Source: Euborellia annulipes
Taxonomy: Eukaryota > Arthropoda > Insecta > Dermaptera > Anisolabididae
Direction: 5' to 3'
Length of the DNA: 64,000 nucleotides
Assembly: GCA_023213315.1 (NCBI GenBank)
Contig: JAKCPI010005475.1
Span: 62,001-126,000, forward strand
Made by a program: the position numbers and the translations under genes
Part shown: piece after piece, positions 11,071-22,829 of the stretch
How the letters are laid out: the number at the start of each line of letters is the position of its first letter
How positions within the stretch are numbered: the first letter of the stretch is position 1
Notes under the pieces: generated by a model
What the model was told of the DNA's origin: nothing
Database searches by the model: none
What the model saw: the letters and a program-made list of their open reading frames with translations, nothing else

Positions 11071-12084
11071 AAGAAATAAGACTTTTCATGTTTTGAAAAA
11101 TTGCCAGCTACAGAGCAAAAAGCTTTTGAATTATATGATTATATTTTGAGTTATTCATTTAATAATTAGACGTAATGCACTTCTATTAAAATTCTGAATT
11201 AATCCAAGACTGAGAGAAATGCTTATATGAGAAATTAATGACCTATAAAAATTTAAGGATTAATATTTTTTTAGTTTATAAACATCAAAAAAAAAAAAAG
11301 ATCATTTATATTAAAGAGTTTCCAGTTTGTTTTATTAATAAACTCCAACTAAGGAATGGCTAGTCTTAAATTATATTCCCCTCTGATTTATTTATTTCCA
11401 TATAAAATTTAATTAGAAATTTTTTGGATTTGAGCAAAAAAAAAAAAGGAACTTTTGTATAATATAAAGGCCAATTAAGAGTCTGGGAATAAATAAATGA
11501 ATAAGCGATTAGTGGCCTGGTGATGAATCGCCATCACCTCCAGCATCCGTATCCCGCTAAGAATTATGGACCAGGAGATGAATACAAATGCATCATCTAT
11601 ACTATACCTATCATCGTCTATGCTAATATTCTTCGGCTCAGTAGAAATTTCAAAGAGTTAACGTGTGATAAAATAAAATAAATAGGATCGCATCATTTTT
11701 ACTTTTATCCACGACGAGAGCAGATAATTTTTTTTTTAAATTTAAATAAATGTTGCTAAATTAGAGAAAAAGAGTGAGAGTAAAATGGGAGCATATCTAC
11801 TAAAATATAAAATTCAAAGATGTCAGTGTAATAACCATCTGAATTAGTTCATGGAAATTTTGACGATTCAAAATAATTAGAGAAGGTGAGGATGAAAAAA
11901 AAAAATAATTCGCCTTCTCAGGATTGCGACTTTTGCCCGAAAAATTTTTTATTTCTCCCTGACTACAAACTACTTTCGTTACAATCATCTCGAGAGTTAT
12001 TTTGTTTCATTCAAACTACACTCGGTGATGAAGAAGTGGAAATTAATTAAAATTTAAAATCAAGTTTATTTATAAAATAATTTT
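11071..12084. other. No gene; one more complex patch
   Basis: AT-rich, apparently unique sequence. The patch at 11505-11610 is less AT-rich and contains GATGAATCGCCATCACCTCC and CCGCTAAGAATTATGGACCA. It has no recognisable product or repeat membership. Confidence 0.4.
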
Positions 12085-12190
12085 TTTTAGAAGGAACCGG
12101 AGAATAAAACCAGCAGTTAGTGGGTGCCTCTCACTTCAATTTAATTTGTAAATATTTCGACAGCCATCACGCTTGTCATCATCAGTTAAA
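12085..12190 (+). repeat. Half of a foldback-type repeat
   Basis: GAACCGGAGAATAAAACCAG, then about 60 bp later TATTTCGACAGCCATCACGC and TGTCATCATCAGTTAAAAAT. This parallels the piece at 47030 (ACTGGAGAATAAAACTCCAG, TTCGACC, GGTCATCTTCAG). Both look like one arm of foldback elements whose other arm is lost. Confidence 0.45.
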
Positions 12191-12482
12191 AATTTAGAAA
12201 TTTAATAGCAGGTACCGTCTTTTCCATTGCAAAAAAAAAATGATATCTGCAAAATTTGAACTAATTTGTAAAACACGAACACTCGCCTTTGAACTTTGAG
12301 AATTTTCAAAATTTTCTTAAAACTCTTCCCTAAATTAATTTCACATTCCAACAAAACTAGAAATTTATTATTTAGAATCTTTTTGCTTAAAAGTTACCTT
12401 AAATAAAATAAATTAATAGAACTAATAAGAAAAGAAGCATTTGAATGTAAGATATCAAAATGTCATTCAAACTATCTTTAAA

Positions 12483-12545
12483 TTCTTGCTCCGCCATAGC
12501 ACAGTGGAAGAGAAACCGCCTCTTGTGCTAGGGGTCTAAATAATA
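12483..12545 (+). repeat. tRNA-like SINE head fragment
   Basis: CGCCATAGCACAGTGGAAGA reads as an A-box region. It is followed by CCTCTTGTGCTAGGGGTCTA, like the anticodon arm and the start of a B-box in SINE-C-type heads. It stops before a full B-box. Confidence 0.4.
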
Positions 12546-13499
12546 TCCGGTGGGCTAATTAGGATAGAATAAAAAGACACAACGCCTTGAATTCTGATTC
12601 TAATGAGAGATAGATTAATTTGTTTCATCTGTCAAAGTTCCTCAGCATAAATCTGTTCATATTCCTTTTTATTTCATATTATTTGTCAATCATATTTTTC
12701 AGTTCGATTAAGGAATATAAAATTTTATTTAACAAATGTGTGAGTAAATATCGAATATTAATATCTTATTCAAATAAAAAGATCCCGAAAATTATTTAAA
12801 TAAAATTATATACAAGGGAGTACATCAAGAACTTAACGAACCGACAGGGTAAAATATATTAATTTACTGATTATTAGAGCCCGGATCTTCATGAACAATC
12901 AAACCTTAAAATATACCCTTATGCACTATAAAATAACCAAATATCCACAATAAAGGGACATATATCTACTGATATACCTCTTGTGAAAAATTTTAAGATT
13001 CACACAAAGACAGAAATATAACAAATTAGAAAAATTCTCTAAAAATTGAGCAATCAAGCGAAGAATTTTTGATATAAAAGGCTATTAAGAGTATAGAAAA
13101 GCAATAAAAAAGAAGAATAAATCTCTTTTGTTAGAGTAAAACCAGGTGGGGGAGGAGAGATTGGACTAAAAGAGAGAGAAAGAGAAGGCGAAGTATTAAA
13201 TGATCTCTCAGAGGTGCAAGCAGATTAATGATTAACGAAAAAATACCGTATTTTGATGTGTGCAACCAATTAGCGTAGAACAAAACGTACCTGAAACAAA
13301 AAAAAAAAAAAATTATAATCTTGTTGAGGACTAATTTTATATATTGAATATTTATTATTTTAAAATCAATTAAGTAGACCTATATAAGATGTTATGGGGA
13401 AATTAAAATCTTGAAAGATAAGCCTGTAAGCTCGAATAATATATCAATACACTCTACTATATATTATAGTACTGAATTTTTGATAAAATCATGTTAATT
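12546..13499. other. AT-rich sequence, nothing recognised
   Basis: I see no gene. A purine-rich stretch at 13140-13195 contains GGTGGGGGAGGAGAG and GAGAGAGAAAGAGAAGG. There are no transposon ends before the element at 13500. Confidence 0.5.
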
Positions 13500-13747
13500 G
13501 GACCTTGTTACGCATTAGTGTGTCAAGCGCCAGCTACCAAGTTTAACATTAAAGTTTTTTGTTTTAATTAGATTATTTATCATTTTTTTTTTTGTCAATT
13601 GTGCAAGTAACATTAAATATAAATTTTTTTAGGACATATTTCATAAAAAATACTATTAATTAAAGCATTTGAAACAATATTTATTCCGTGCTTAACTCAA
13701 TTTTTAATTTTTTTTGGCGCTTGACACACTATTGTATAACAGGGTTC
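13500..13747. mobile_element. TIR element, GTGTGTCAAGCGCCA type
   Basis: A 248-bp element. The left end reads GGACCTTGTTACGCATTAGT then GTGTCAAGCGCCA. The reverse complement of the right end reads GAACCCTGTTATACAATAGT then GTGTCAAGCGCCA, giving about 33 bp of TIR. Both flanks carry AATT (13496-13499, 13748-13751), compatible with a 4-bp duplication. The interior is plain AT-rich DNA with no frame. The same end sequence reappears at 29740-29777, so it is a dispersed family. I do not recognise the superfamily. Confidence 0.7.
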
Positions 13748-14014
13748 AATTATAATACAGAGATTGATTTTTTATTCAGAGTAACTAATGTTATATCTCG
13801 TATATGTGTAAATAAAGGCAAATGTAACTAGAGATGGGGGTTGGGGAGAAAAATTTGAATTTTTTTTATAAATTGTCTCTCTATATACAATCAAAAATGC
13901 AAATAAATTTTTTCTATCCCCAAAACAATGGCGACAAATAAAACTTTTGTAATTTATGTGTTTAATTTACAGGATATCAATATATTTTTACCTGGATGTT
14001 TTAAATGGATGTAA

Positions 14015-14420
14015 TTTTACTTTCTTTTACCTTTATATAAATTTATATACAACACATAGAAAGTATTGCAATCATGTCAAATATTTCATGTTGAGATTTT
14101 TATAGGAACACATTTTGAGGGTTCCTGATTTCAAAAAAGTGTGGTTAAAAAATCATAAGAAAACTACAATAATGAGAAATTTTATATTCCCTGAAACGCA
14201 AAAATAAGCTTTTAAATAAAATCGGCCAAAGCGGGTACTTGTATTTTACTTTTTCAGTTTTTTTCGATTTTTAAAAATATTTCATTTAAAGATTTTGATT
14301 AAAATTCATAAATGAATTATTTTTTACATGCTCTTTAAAATGTATATTCTCATATACCTTCCCAAAATTGTTTAAAGCACACTCTACTCTTGTACTGTAC
14401 TTCTTATGAAAAATAATAGC
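14015..14420 (+). mobile_element. Family A copy, diverged and 3'-truncated
   Basis: This starts TTTTACTTTCTTTTACC and AGAAAGTATTGCAATCATGT. It continues through ACACATTTTGAGGGTTCCTG and ACTTTTTCAGTTTTTTTCGA to TTGTACTGTACTTCTTATG. The GT microsatellite part is lost, and so is the final hairpin. Divergence is higher than in the copies at 45464 or 57000, suggesting an older insertion. Confidence 0.75.
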
Positions 14421-14489
14421 CATTGTAATAAATAATTTGTAATTTTATTTATTTAGTCTTTTTTGGCATCCGTGGTTTTTTGGCTCCCT

Positions 14490-14590
14490 TCCTCATTTTT
14501 CTAAATATAGCTTAGAAAAATTTTCATAGCTTAGAACGGGAAGCGAAACCCTGACCTCTATGGCATATTAAAATAGTAAAACATTTCCAT
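14490..14590 (-). repeat. SINE-C-type head, reverse
   Basis: The minus strand carries AGAGGTCAGGGTTTCGCTTC continuing to CCGT, a B-box in the right frame for the SINE-C head. It is followed by a degenerate inverted-motif body and GGGAGCCAAAAAACCACGGA. There is no clean tail. Confidence 0.45.
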
Positions 14591-15551
14591 TCAATCATAT
14601 ATAAGTTATTTATATAAATCAATATTATAATTATACAATACTTATTTGCGGAAATTGTTCGAAACCCTCTAGCGATTTTTTTTTTTTTTTTTATAATTTT
14701 ATAACTTCAGCTGTCATTTATTATAATAATATTAGTGAAACGTTTGATGTCGGCGATATGAATTTCATATTTTAACTCTTTTCTAAAACAAAGAGCCAAC
14801 AAATTTTTCCTTTAAAACGTCATTTGACTAATTAATAATTCAAATGCTATGTGTGTTCCTATATGTATGTCTGTGTGTCCGCGTGTGGGTGGATTCCAAT
14901 TGAATTGCACAAAGGATGGACAGGGGTGGGGGTGGAGCCTACGGTGCAGGCTGCATCTCTCAGCTCATTATGCACCCGGTGCTGGACTCGTGATTTTAAT
15001 TTGCACTTGTCGCTTCAATAAATATCCTATTTAACCTCTGTGTGTGCAATGTATAAATTTCAAATATCCTCTGTCCAATTGGACAATTACAAAGGACATC
15101 GATTCTACGTTTATTTATTTATTTATCATATTATCAAGACCTCAAATTTATTACTAATGTAAAAAAAAAAAATTATGAATCTATAAAAGGATAATAATTA
15201 ATTTATCTGAAATCAAAGAGTATTTTTGAACCAAAAATACTAATACTATTCTTTTAAAGTTAAATAGGTATTTTTTTTTAAACAGAGAAGGTATAAGGCA
15301 AACAATATCGCCAACTCTCAAATGTATACATTTTTTATACATTTTGGCCATATCATCTGACGAGCACACAATAACTTATGTACATATTTTATATATTAAT
15401 TTTATATTTGATAATATATAACACTCTAAATCTGCATCTCGATGTGTATTATTCATGATTGCTTATATTGTAAGACCAAACATAGGAAGTGATGATGGCG
15501 TTATTTAATTAAAGTCTAAATGTTTTTTTGTAGTGGAATTTAATAGAGGAG
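14591..15551. other. Unique sequence with a complex island at 14830-15025
   Basis: The island contains GTGCAGGCTGCATCTCTCAG, CTCATTATGCACCCGGTGCT and CGTGATTTTAATTTGCACTT. It is much less AT-rich than its flanks and is not repeated in the window. Its one open frame of about 60 codons has no recognisable domain. A conserved non-coding element is a reasonable guess. The rest (15030-15551) is ordinary AT-rich sequence. Confidence 0.4.
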
Positions 15552-15866
15552 CGGATTTTGAGGAAATCGAAAAAAAACTGAAAAAGTACATCAGTAAAGT
15601 AGTAATTTTTGACCGAGTTTGTGCAAAAGCTTGGTGTCATCTACGTGTCACATTCCAGAGGGGTACCTAAATTAAATATACAATTTCAACCTCATAGCTC
15701 TTTTGGTCCTTGAGATATTCTGTCCACAGACACACAGACAGACTCGCGAAATCTACTTTTTTGGATTCAGGGGACCTCAAAACGTGTATATCCATAAAAA
15801 TCTCGACATCGAATTTTTGACATGACTTTCCCTCTCTATATATATATATATATGTAAGAGAAAGTA
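15552..15866 (-). mobile_element. Family A outer half, reverse
   Basis: From GGATTTTGAGGAAATCG through CTGAAAAAGTACATCAGTAA, TTGGTCCTTGAGATATTCTG, CACAGACACACAGACAGAC and CTCAAAACGTGTATATCCAT, to the terminal palindrome CCCTCTCTATATATATATAT then GTAAGAGAAAGTA. The hairpin-bearing half is missing. Confidence 0.8.
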
Positions 15867-16131
15867 AAAATCATTTAGCTTTAATTATTTAAATTTTTAA
15901 TAATTTTTATAAATGATGGATGCCTTTATTAAGTTGCTAACTTAACAAAACTTTCGTTATACCTCAGATAGTTAATTACAGGTATATGCGAAAAACCTAA
16001 TTTCTTTTTAACTCGAAAGTTAAGCGTGTTCTTGTTTACTGATTTGTTATCTGTCGGATAAGTTTGCCAGTTAACTAGAAGTAAAGCAACCGGACCTAAG
16101 AAAATTAAAGAGAATCCCCTTCGCTGTATTG
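15867..16131. other. AT-rich sequence, nothing recognised
   Basis: I see no gene or repeat before the palindromic element that starts at 16132. Confidence 0.5.
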
Positions 16132-16420
16132 TACTATCTATTGCAATAGTATTTAGACTAAAACCCGGTAGTTAGGCAGCCCAAATGGCACAAGTTCACT
16201 AAACTTTTTTTCTCATTAAAACAATGAAATAATTTTTGCTTTCTCTTATTTTGATATATCTTGAAATTTATATTAAAAAGCAAAAAGATAAATTTTTATC
16301 GTTATTCTTTTGTTAAAAAGGGTCGTTCGGCTTGAAAAAGGTATTTTTCACACCGGCAAGCTGCCATTTGGACTGCCTAGCTGCCGAGCTTTAGTCTCAT
16401 TACTATTACAATAGATAGTA
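16132..16420. mobile_element. Foldback element with ~59-bp arms
   Basis: The left arm TACTATCTATTGCAATAGTA then GACTAAAACCCGGTAGTTAG and GCAGCCCAAATGGCA is mirrored by the right arm TGCCATTTGGACTGCCTAGC then TTTAGTCTCATTACTATTAC and AATAGATAGTA. Arms are about 59 bp with some mismatches, around a 170-bp AT-rich centre. There is no coding frame. The outer AATAGATA resembles the end of the foldback at 30771, so the two may be distantly related. Confidence 0.7.
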
Positions 16421-18071
16421 AGTTAAATCCAGAGACCCAGAGAGGGGTGTCCTCTTTAGACTACTAATGATTTGGCTGATTTCAATATTTAATCAATTTT
16501 TATTATGAAGTTGACTAGAATAAAGAAAAATATTATTTATGATATTAAAATTAAAAGGGTTTAAATATTATTAAATCATACATATCTAATTGTCTTTTTT
16601 TTGTTTGTACTTTTTAGACTATGTAAATATTTAATTTTAGATTTCCATAAAAAATAAAACATTAAAAAAAGTACCTTAATCCTTTGATTTATTTGCCATT
16701 TACAAAAAAAAAAAAAAAAACCTTTTGATCGAAATTTTTCAAACAAACCACGAAGGGATGGGGGGAAAGAGACAAAAAAACGCATCGCAGGTGTCAATGT
16801 CAGTTGGTACAGTGCAAACAGAAAGAGAGAGCATTGACAAAGAAGTACTAAATTGGGTCTGATTGGTCCCGTGACTCAACAGGAATATCTCGCTATTGTG
16901 TCTTATCGGGAATCGAAACGTCGATCGCTTTCCGCCCACGCCTTAATCACCCTATAATGGTCCGGGACTCCTATCAATCCGGTTAAATGGGATTCAAATG
17001 AGCTATTCAACGCCAACGACGTGGCCAGCGAGTTTACATATACATGTTTTTTTTTCTATATTATCCCATCATAAAGAATCTAAGGTCTTTTCTTATTCGT
17101 AATAGTCTTTTATAGAATCTATTCAGTAAAACAATTTTAATCTCGTGTAAAAAAAAAAAGAAGAATTAAATTAAGATATTTCAATGAGTTACAAAAAAAA
17201 AAAAAAAAAATTATAGATTTTTTTGTATTAAAAAAAAAAAAAATAATAATTCACTACCGTGTAATTTCAATATTCCATATTCATGCATAAATATGAGTTT
17301 TATTATTTTTATTTTTTTGACAAATACATCAATCTAAAAAGATGAGATGGATCCAATTGTGACTCAATTACAATGCACAATTGAAAGTTGTTTATTATAC
17401 AAGTAGATATCACATAAATGGTTATAAAGTCGAATCTCGCTTAAAATATATAAATGCATTTAGACTAATGAGAGTGCATCATTATTGCACAAATGCACCG
17501 AAAAGATAGAGTTTATAATCGGTTCCAAATTAAAAGAGATTATAATTAAATACCATTTGCCAAATAGAAATAATGAATGGGCAGAGAATTCATTGCGAAT
17601 TTATTGAGCCTAACCAAATTTAATTTGTGATGCTGAAATATTTATTGAATAGAAGTGGTATAAAATAAATAAATGTTATCTAAATCATTATAAAATAATA
17701 GTACACATCCGGACAAAAATTTTTACGTTTCATAGATTTATTGATAAATTTTGGGAAACTCTTCAGTAATCGTATGTGGTAAGAATGGTCCAGATGCACT
17801 TTTATATAGAATGCTTTCAATTCTAAAAGAACGAGAATTTGACAGTTGCAGAAAATTCATAAATCCCTCCCAAAGATACATCACTGTCCTATGAAAACAT
17901 TTTTAATTAAACGCTAGCTAGTATGTTATATTACTTGGAGAAAAAACAACTTAAAGATGTAGAAAAGGAAAGTGAAAATGAGACAGCCTATATAAAAAAA
18001 AATTATATTTATTTTGGTTTTCGTTAAACTATTTTAGCGAGACAAATAGCTGGGATAGATTTGTAGTAGGA
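16421..18071. other. No gene; one tRNA-like fragment and homopolymers
   Basis: At 16885-16965 the minus strand holds GACGTTTCGATTCCCGATAA, a B-box-like motif upstream of a short tRNA-like stretch. A-runs at 16706-16722, 17193-17209 and 17229-17242 break up the region. Nothing codes for a recognisable protein. Confidence 0.45.
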
Positions 18072-18370
18072 TAGAATAAAAGGCACACCAGCTGTTTTTT
18101 CTTTATTTTATTCAAACCCACAGTGACATTTCGGTCCTCTATGCACCATCTTCAAGGATAAGATTCAATCAAAAGCAATCATGATGTTTTTTATAGACCA
18201 TTTTTATAAACATCAATCAGGTATAACTGGGGCTCCAAACAAGTTATAAAAATTGAAATATCTATTAAAAAACATCAGACGGTTTTCTATTGACTGAACC
18301 CAGGCGAAACGTTGTCCGAAACGCCGCTGTTAGTAAAATAAAGAAAAAACAGCCTTTGCCTTTTATTCTA
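18072..18370. mobile_element. GACGTTTCGG-type foldback element
   Basis: The outer arm TAGAATAAAAGGCACACCAG then CTGTTTTTTCTTTATTTTAT is mirrored at the right by AAAATAAAGAAAAAACAGCC then TTTTATTCTA. The inner edges carry ACATTTCGGTCC...CACCATCTTCAAGG on the left and GTCCGAAACGCCGCTG on the right, the hallmark of the group at 25886, 55410 and 61780. The centre is non-coding. Confidence 0.75.
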
Positions 18371-18990
18371 AAAGCAATATTATGTTTTTAACAATTTTTT
18401 TTTTCTTGATTAAGAGTGGAGTCTACCCCCGAAATATTAACAAAAATATATTTATAGCTGCCTCCGAATTTATGTAAAATTCATCTGAAATTTTTAGGCC
18501 TATACAAATGTTTAAAAGATTTTTATTTTAGAATTCCATTGGATATGTAACTCAATAGAGAAGATTTAAAAGAAAAAAAAATGAATAATATGGGGTATAT
18601 TTGTTACACTTTTCTTTGTATCTGATGAGAAAATTGCGTGCAACCTTTTTAAAGCATTATCAGCGACATGAAACCGCCCTTCAAAGATAAATGAATTTTT
18701 TATAATTTATTTAATAAAACAAAAATTAGGTTAACTAACCTACCGGAATGTACGATCTACATTATTTACTTAATTAGTTTCCAAAATAGAAGATATTAAT
18801 TGTGCGATTTAGAATTTAAATCAGAAAAAAAAAAATTGAAATTCGAAAAAAATAAAAAATAGAGTACCATCCCTTTTCAGTTCATTTGCAAATAATGATC
18901 CATATTTGATTTGATCATTTTTTTTTTTACTTTCTGTTTACCTATAGGTCCTTGGGCGTTTCCGTCTATCTCTACTCAATAAAAAGAATT
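18371..18990. other. AT-rich sequence, nothing recognised
   Basis: I see no gene, SINE or transposon end here. Confidence 0.5.
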
Positions 18991-19102
18991 GGCCATTTGG
19001 TATTCAAATGGCTTAAATGAAATCATCGGACTGCCTGGGATCCGAACCCTCGATCCTTGGTATACAAGGCATGCGCGCTACCAACTACGCCAAGCCCGAG
19101 GG
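18991..19102 (-). repeat. SINE-B head, reverse
   Basis: The minus strand begins with the ACCCTCGGGCTTGGCGTAGT head. It continues with the B-box GAGGGTTCGGATCCCAGGCA and the body motif CAGTCCGATGATTTCATTTA, ending at CAAATGGCC. It lacks the tail. Confidence 0.8.
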
Positions 19103-19727
19103 TTTCTTTTAGATTGAAATTCATATAAATTAACTATTTTTTTGATGTTCATGTCATAAACAGAAGGCTCGACAGACATTTTTGGAATTTAGTTATGTGT
19201 GGGTTGTTATATTTAGATTAATAAATATTATTTTTCACTTTGCCATTTGCCCAATTTATTTTGTGCGGATAATTGATAAAATGGTAGAGATAATCTAAAC
19301 CCTATGGAAGAGTAAATGGTCCAGAGAGAGGCAGAAAAAGGGGACGTGATTCAAAGGTGGCGAGTTTCATGCTTCACTTGCATTATATGAGCATCTATCA
19401 CAACTCATCAAAAATTGATTGAGGAAAAATTAAAAAAAAAAAAAAAGAACGAGATGAGTTTTTTTTTAGTGTGAGCGAGAGCGAGAAGGAATTCTTTATT
19501 GGTTGTTATTGTCAAAGGCACTTGAGAAGAGGAGAGCAACGAAGCATCATATCTCTCTCTCTCTCTCTTTCTATCTATCATGGTTTGAATTACCATTTCC
19601 AATTTTCATCGCAAAAAAAAATTACTAGGCTTTAATTCTAAAAAAAAAAAAAAATTTAAATATATTATGAATCAAGAAATTCTTTTCACATAGAATATTT
19701 TAAAAAAATTTTAACACAATGATAACT

Positions 19728-19906
19728 AATTTAATGATCACTGTGTTTAAAAATAATTAATTTTTTTCCTTTAATTAATTAACAGAGCCTTTCAAATGAA
19801 ATGGAATAAAATGCTTGTTTCCATATGGGAGAACTAACGCCATCTCTTGCCGCCTAGAGTAACCAGCTTCTGAATCGGCAATTAATGGTTTTTCGAGACT
19901 CGCCCC
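19728..19906 (+). mobile_element. TTAA-ended MITE, truncated copy
   Basis: In the same orientation as the full copy at 27619, this runs from about TAATGATCACTGTGTTTAAA through CTAACGCCATCTCTTGCCGC to TTTTTCGAGACTCGCCCC, where it meets the next element at a shared TTAA. Its left half is missing. Together with the neighbour it forms a palindrome of roughly 180 bp per arm. Confidence 0.7.
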
Positions 19907-20316
19907 TTAAGGTACGCGTCTCGAAAAGCCGTTAGAAGACGATTGACTACTCGAGTTACTCGAGGCGGCAAAAGATGGCGTTAGTTTTTTCCCATAGGAA
20001 TACAAGGGATTTATTCCATTTCATTTTAAAGATTCCAGCTAATTAATTAAGGGTAAAAAATTAATTATTTTTTAACACAATGATTACTAATTTAATTATT
20101 TATAAGATATAGAGCGAATTTTTTAAAAATATCTTTTATTTAATGCGATTAATATAAAAAAAAAATTTATTTTTTAGAAAATCAAAAAAAAAGGCTTTTA
20201 TAAGTTGTAGATATTTTAAGCTTTAATTAAAAAAAAAAAAAAATTTAGGTCGATAGCTTCAAAATTGTGGCCGCTGGAAACTCCCCAAAATTAGCACCCC
20301 GAGACGCGTACCTTAA
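19907..20316 (-). mobile_element. TTAA-ended MITE, full length
   Basis: The left end is TTAAGGTACGCGTCTCG and the right end CGAGACGCGTACCTTAA, a perfect 17-bp inverted pair including TTAA. Internal blocks are GGCGGCAAAAGATGGCGTTA, CAAGGGATTTATTCCATTTC, CTTTTATAAGTTGTAGATAT and ATTGTGGCCGCTGGAA. They match the 404-bp copy at 27619 in reverse. TTAA at both ends recalls piggyBac-type target choice, but the TIR sequence is not one I recognise. No transposase is present. Confidence 0.8.
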
Positions 20317-21082
20317 GATAAGACTTTCGACGGTTAAGCATTTTGGTTGCCTAAGCTCAAGGCTCGATACTCTCAGACCACATCAGGCACTTGTGGCTCC
20401 TTAAACTTTACGAACTCACTCAACGATACAAAAAAAAACACGGGGTATTGATCTCTTAATTATTAAACATTTGGAAAGAATGGCCAAAAAACAATTTATC
20501 CCCATAAATTTATTATTATTATATATAGACTAGCTATATATTTGAAAAATGGTACTTTGAGGGTTTTTGCAACGAGTAACCCTCGTATAAAGTTTGGAGA
20601 AAAAAAATATCACCGGACAATGAAAAGCCCAAAAGTAATCTGTCTATGGAACCCTTACTTTTATTATCTTTTATTAGAGCCGAGAGTTCAAGTTCTAAAT
20701 TAGAAAACGTCACTTTTAAATAAATGTTTGGTCGCCCACCCCTCTCAACCCACTACCTCTATTCCCTTCTCGTCCATAGCCAGACTAACAAAGGGTTACT
20801 GGTGGCTTATAACCAAAATCAAAATCCGAAGGGCAACACCCTTCATTCTTTGACATGGTTATTTGTTGCATTGACCACCAAGGGAATTTCTCCTTTTATT
20901 AAAAGTGAAAAAAAAGTGAATCAATCTAGCAGATTTTAATTGTAGAATCATCTCACACCCTTCTAGTGACTTTGGAACAAAAAGAACAAAAAATTAAACG
21001 AAACGACCACAAATGAGATAAGTTTATCTTTCTGATATTCGTTTTAATTTTACGCTTTTTTCATTAGAATAAAATAAAATGA
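20317..21082. other. Unique sequence, no gene recognised
   Basis: AT-rich with a moderately complex patch at 20640-20900. No domain-bearing frame, transposon ends or tRNA-like boxes were found. Confidence 0.45.
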
Positions 21083-21565
21083 GAAGCACAGCACACAACT
21101 TTCTCATATCTTCCGTAATTGAAAAGTGTTCTGTGCTTCTCACACCACTTTTTAGTTTCCACAGTACAGTATATTTGAATTCAAGAAGTAAAATTAATAA
21201 ACATGGAAAAATATAGTTTGTTACAATTTCTTCTATTTTTTCCATGAAATATAAGAGTAAAGTGTGATTCAAACAATTTTTCGAGGGCAAAATGAGAATA
21301 TAAATTTTAAAGAGTATCTAAAAAATAATTGATTTATGAATTTTAATCAAAATCGTAAGAACGAATTTTGAAAAAGAACATCAGTAAAGTTCTACAGAAT
21401 TTATTTAAAAGTCTTATTTTCGCGCCTCAAATATAAAATTCCAATCTCCTAAATCAATTCCTAAATACTCGTACTTTAAAATGATCATAGACACACAGAG
21501 AGACCCACTTTTTTTGGGCTGAGGGTCTTCGGAACGTGTATAAACTTCTTAATCTCGACATTTTT
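21083..21565 (-). mobile_element. Family A copy, diverged
   Basis: This opens with the hairpin block CAGCACACAACTTTCTCATA and TGTTCTGTGCTTCTCACACC. It continues through TATTTGAATTCAAGAAGTAA, AATTGATTTATGAATTTTAA, ACATCAGTAAAGTTCT and ACACACAGAGAGACC to GGAACGTGTATAAACTTCTT. It stops before the GTATTGG end palindrome. Many substitutions and short deletions mark it as old. Confidence 0.75.
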
Positions 21566-21619
21566 TGTGTTTTTACAATAGTTTGAGATTACTAATCACT
21601 AAAAAAATTTGAAATTACT

Positions 21620-21867
21620 CTTTTTTTTTTTAAACACACTTTTTTCTCATTCACACTCACACACACACACATTCACACAGTCTTTTCGGCAACTCAAGTC
21701 ATATAAGACTTTGATGATAACCGTTATTAATCAATATACGTATTGGGGATACAGACATTCTTATTTAAGCCATTTGGTATCCAAATCTTCGGACTGCCTG
21801 GGGTCCGAACCCGCGACTCTTGGTATACGAGGCTACCAAGTTAACCCCTACACCAAGTCCGACGGTT
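21620..21867 (-). repeat. SINE-B, near full length, reverse
   Basis: In plus-strand order: T-run (A-tail), the ACACTTTTTTCTCATTCACA tail block, CAGTCTTTTCGGCAACTCAA (3' module), ATAACCGTTATTAATCAATA, CGGACTGCCTGGGGTCCGAA, and CTACACCAAGTCCGACGG (head). The flanks TTACTCT and TTGCTCT could be a 7-bp imperfect duplication. The element is pol III SINE-like and non-coding. Confidence 0.85.
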
Positions 21868-22829
21868 GCTCTATTTTTAAAGATTAAAATTTGTAACAAA
21901 TCAAAAATACTGTGACGTGTAATATATAGAAATAATTTATCATCATTGTATAATCTTGAAGAACATTTTGCTATTACATTTCCATTTTGTCTTTTTTTTT
22001 TTAAATTTTGAACGAACGAAAATTTATGTGAATTTTTATCTTAAAAATATAGAGATCCTCCCTCTCTAGTTGTAATAAATTTCATTAATCAAAAGAGAAA
22101 TAATTTATTTAGATTCTAACCGTATTACAAACCATAAATACTCAGGATTTGCGATGCATCGTTTTTTTTTCCTAAATGAATCATTAGCTTTTTTTTTTGG
22201 TATAAATGGAAAATTCAAGCATCGTATCGTAATTAGATAAAAAATTCCTATTGATTTTGTATACACTTTGAAGTTGGTTTTTTGCTTCCATATTTAGTCT
22301 ACGGGTTATAATTAAATAAATTTGAATCGATTTTTTTAACGATCTTGATATGTTTTGCACTGAAGCCAGCAATTAATATTGCTTTGACTTGTATATTGTC
22401 GAACCTTTAATGCCCTTAGGTTTCGATTTATCTCTCCCAGGTTCAAGAGTCAATTGAATGGCTCTCAGCTCTTGAAAAAAAAAAGTTTCAAACGGCAGAC
22501 AAATGAATATCTCTCAATTTTTTTTTTTTTTTTTTTTTTTTTTAATTAAAGTAGAGATATGAGTATGTTTTAACGTTTATTCTATAAATTTTTATTAGAT
22601 TAGATTTTTATTTATAAAACGAACGATACCGGAAATTTTTTAAACTATTAAAAAATAACTAAAAAAAAAAGCTTTAGATAACAGAATAAATCTTGTGGCC
22701 CTCGTCATACTTTGGTTGTGAGTAATATGGAACTCTTGAGCCTTTATTTTATCAATAGGAAGCAGCTGGGGAGGGAATCATTCTTTGGTGTATGTATGTA
22801 TCCGCAATCAACGTACAACAGTTGGACAA
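21868..22829. other. AT-rich sequence, nothing recognised
   Basis: This contains T runs at 22169-22200 and 22518-22543. No gene or transposon ends are seen before the MITE at 22830. Confidence 0.5.
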
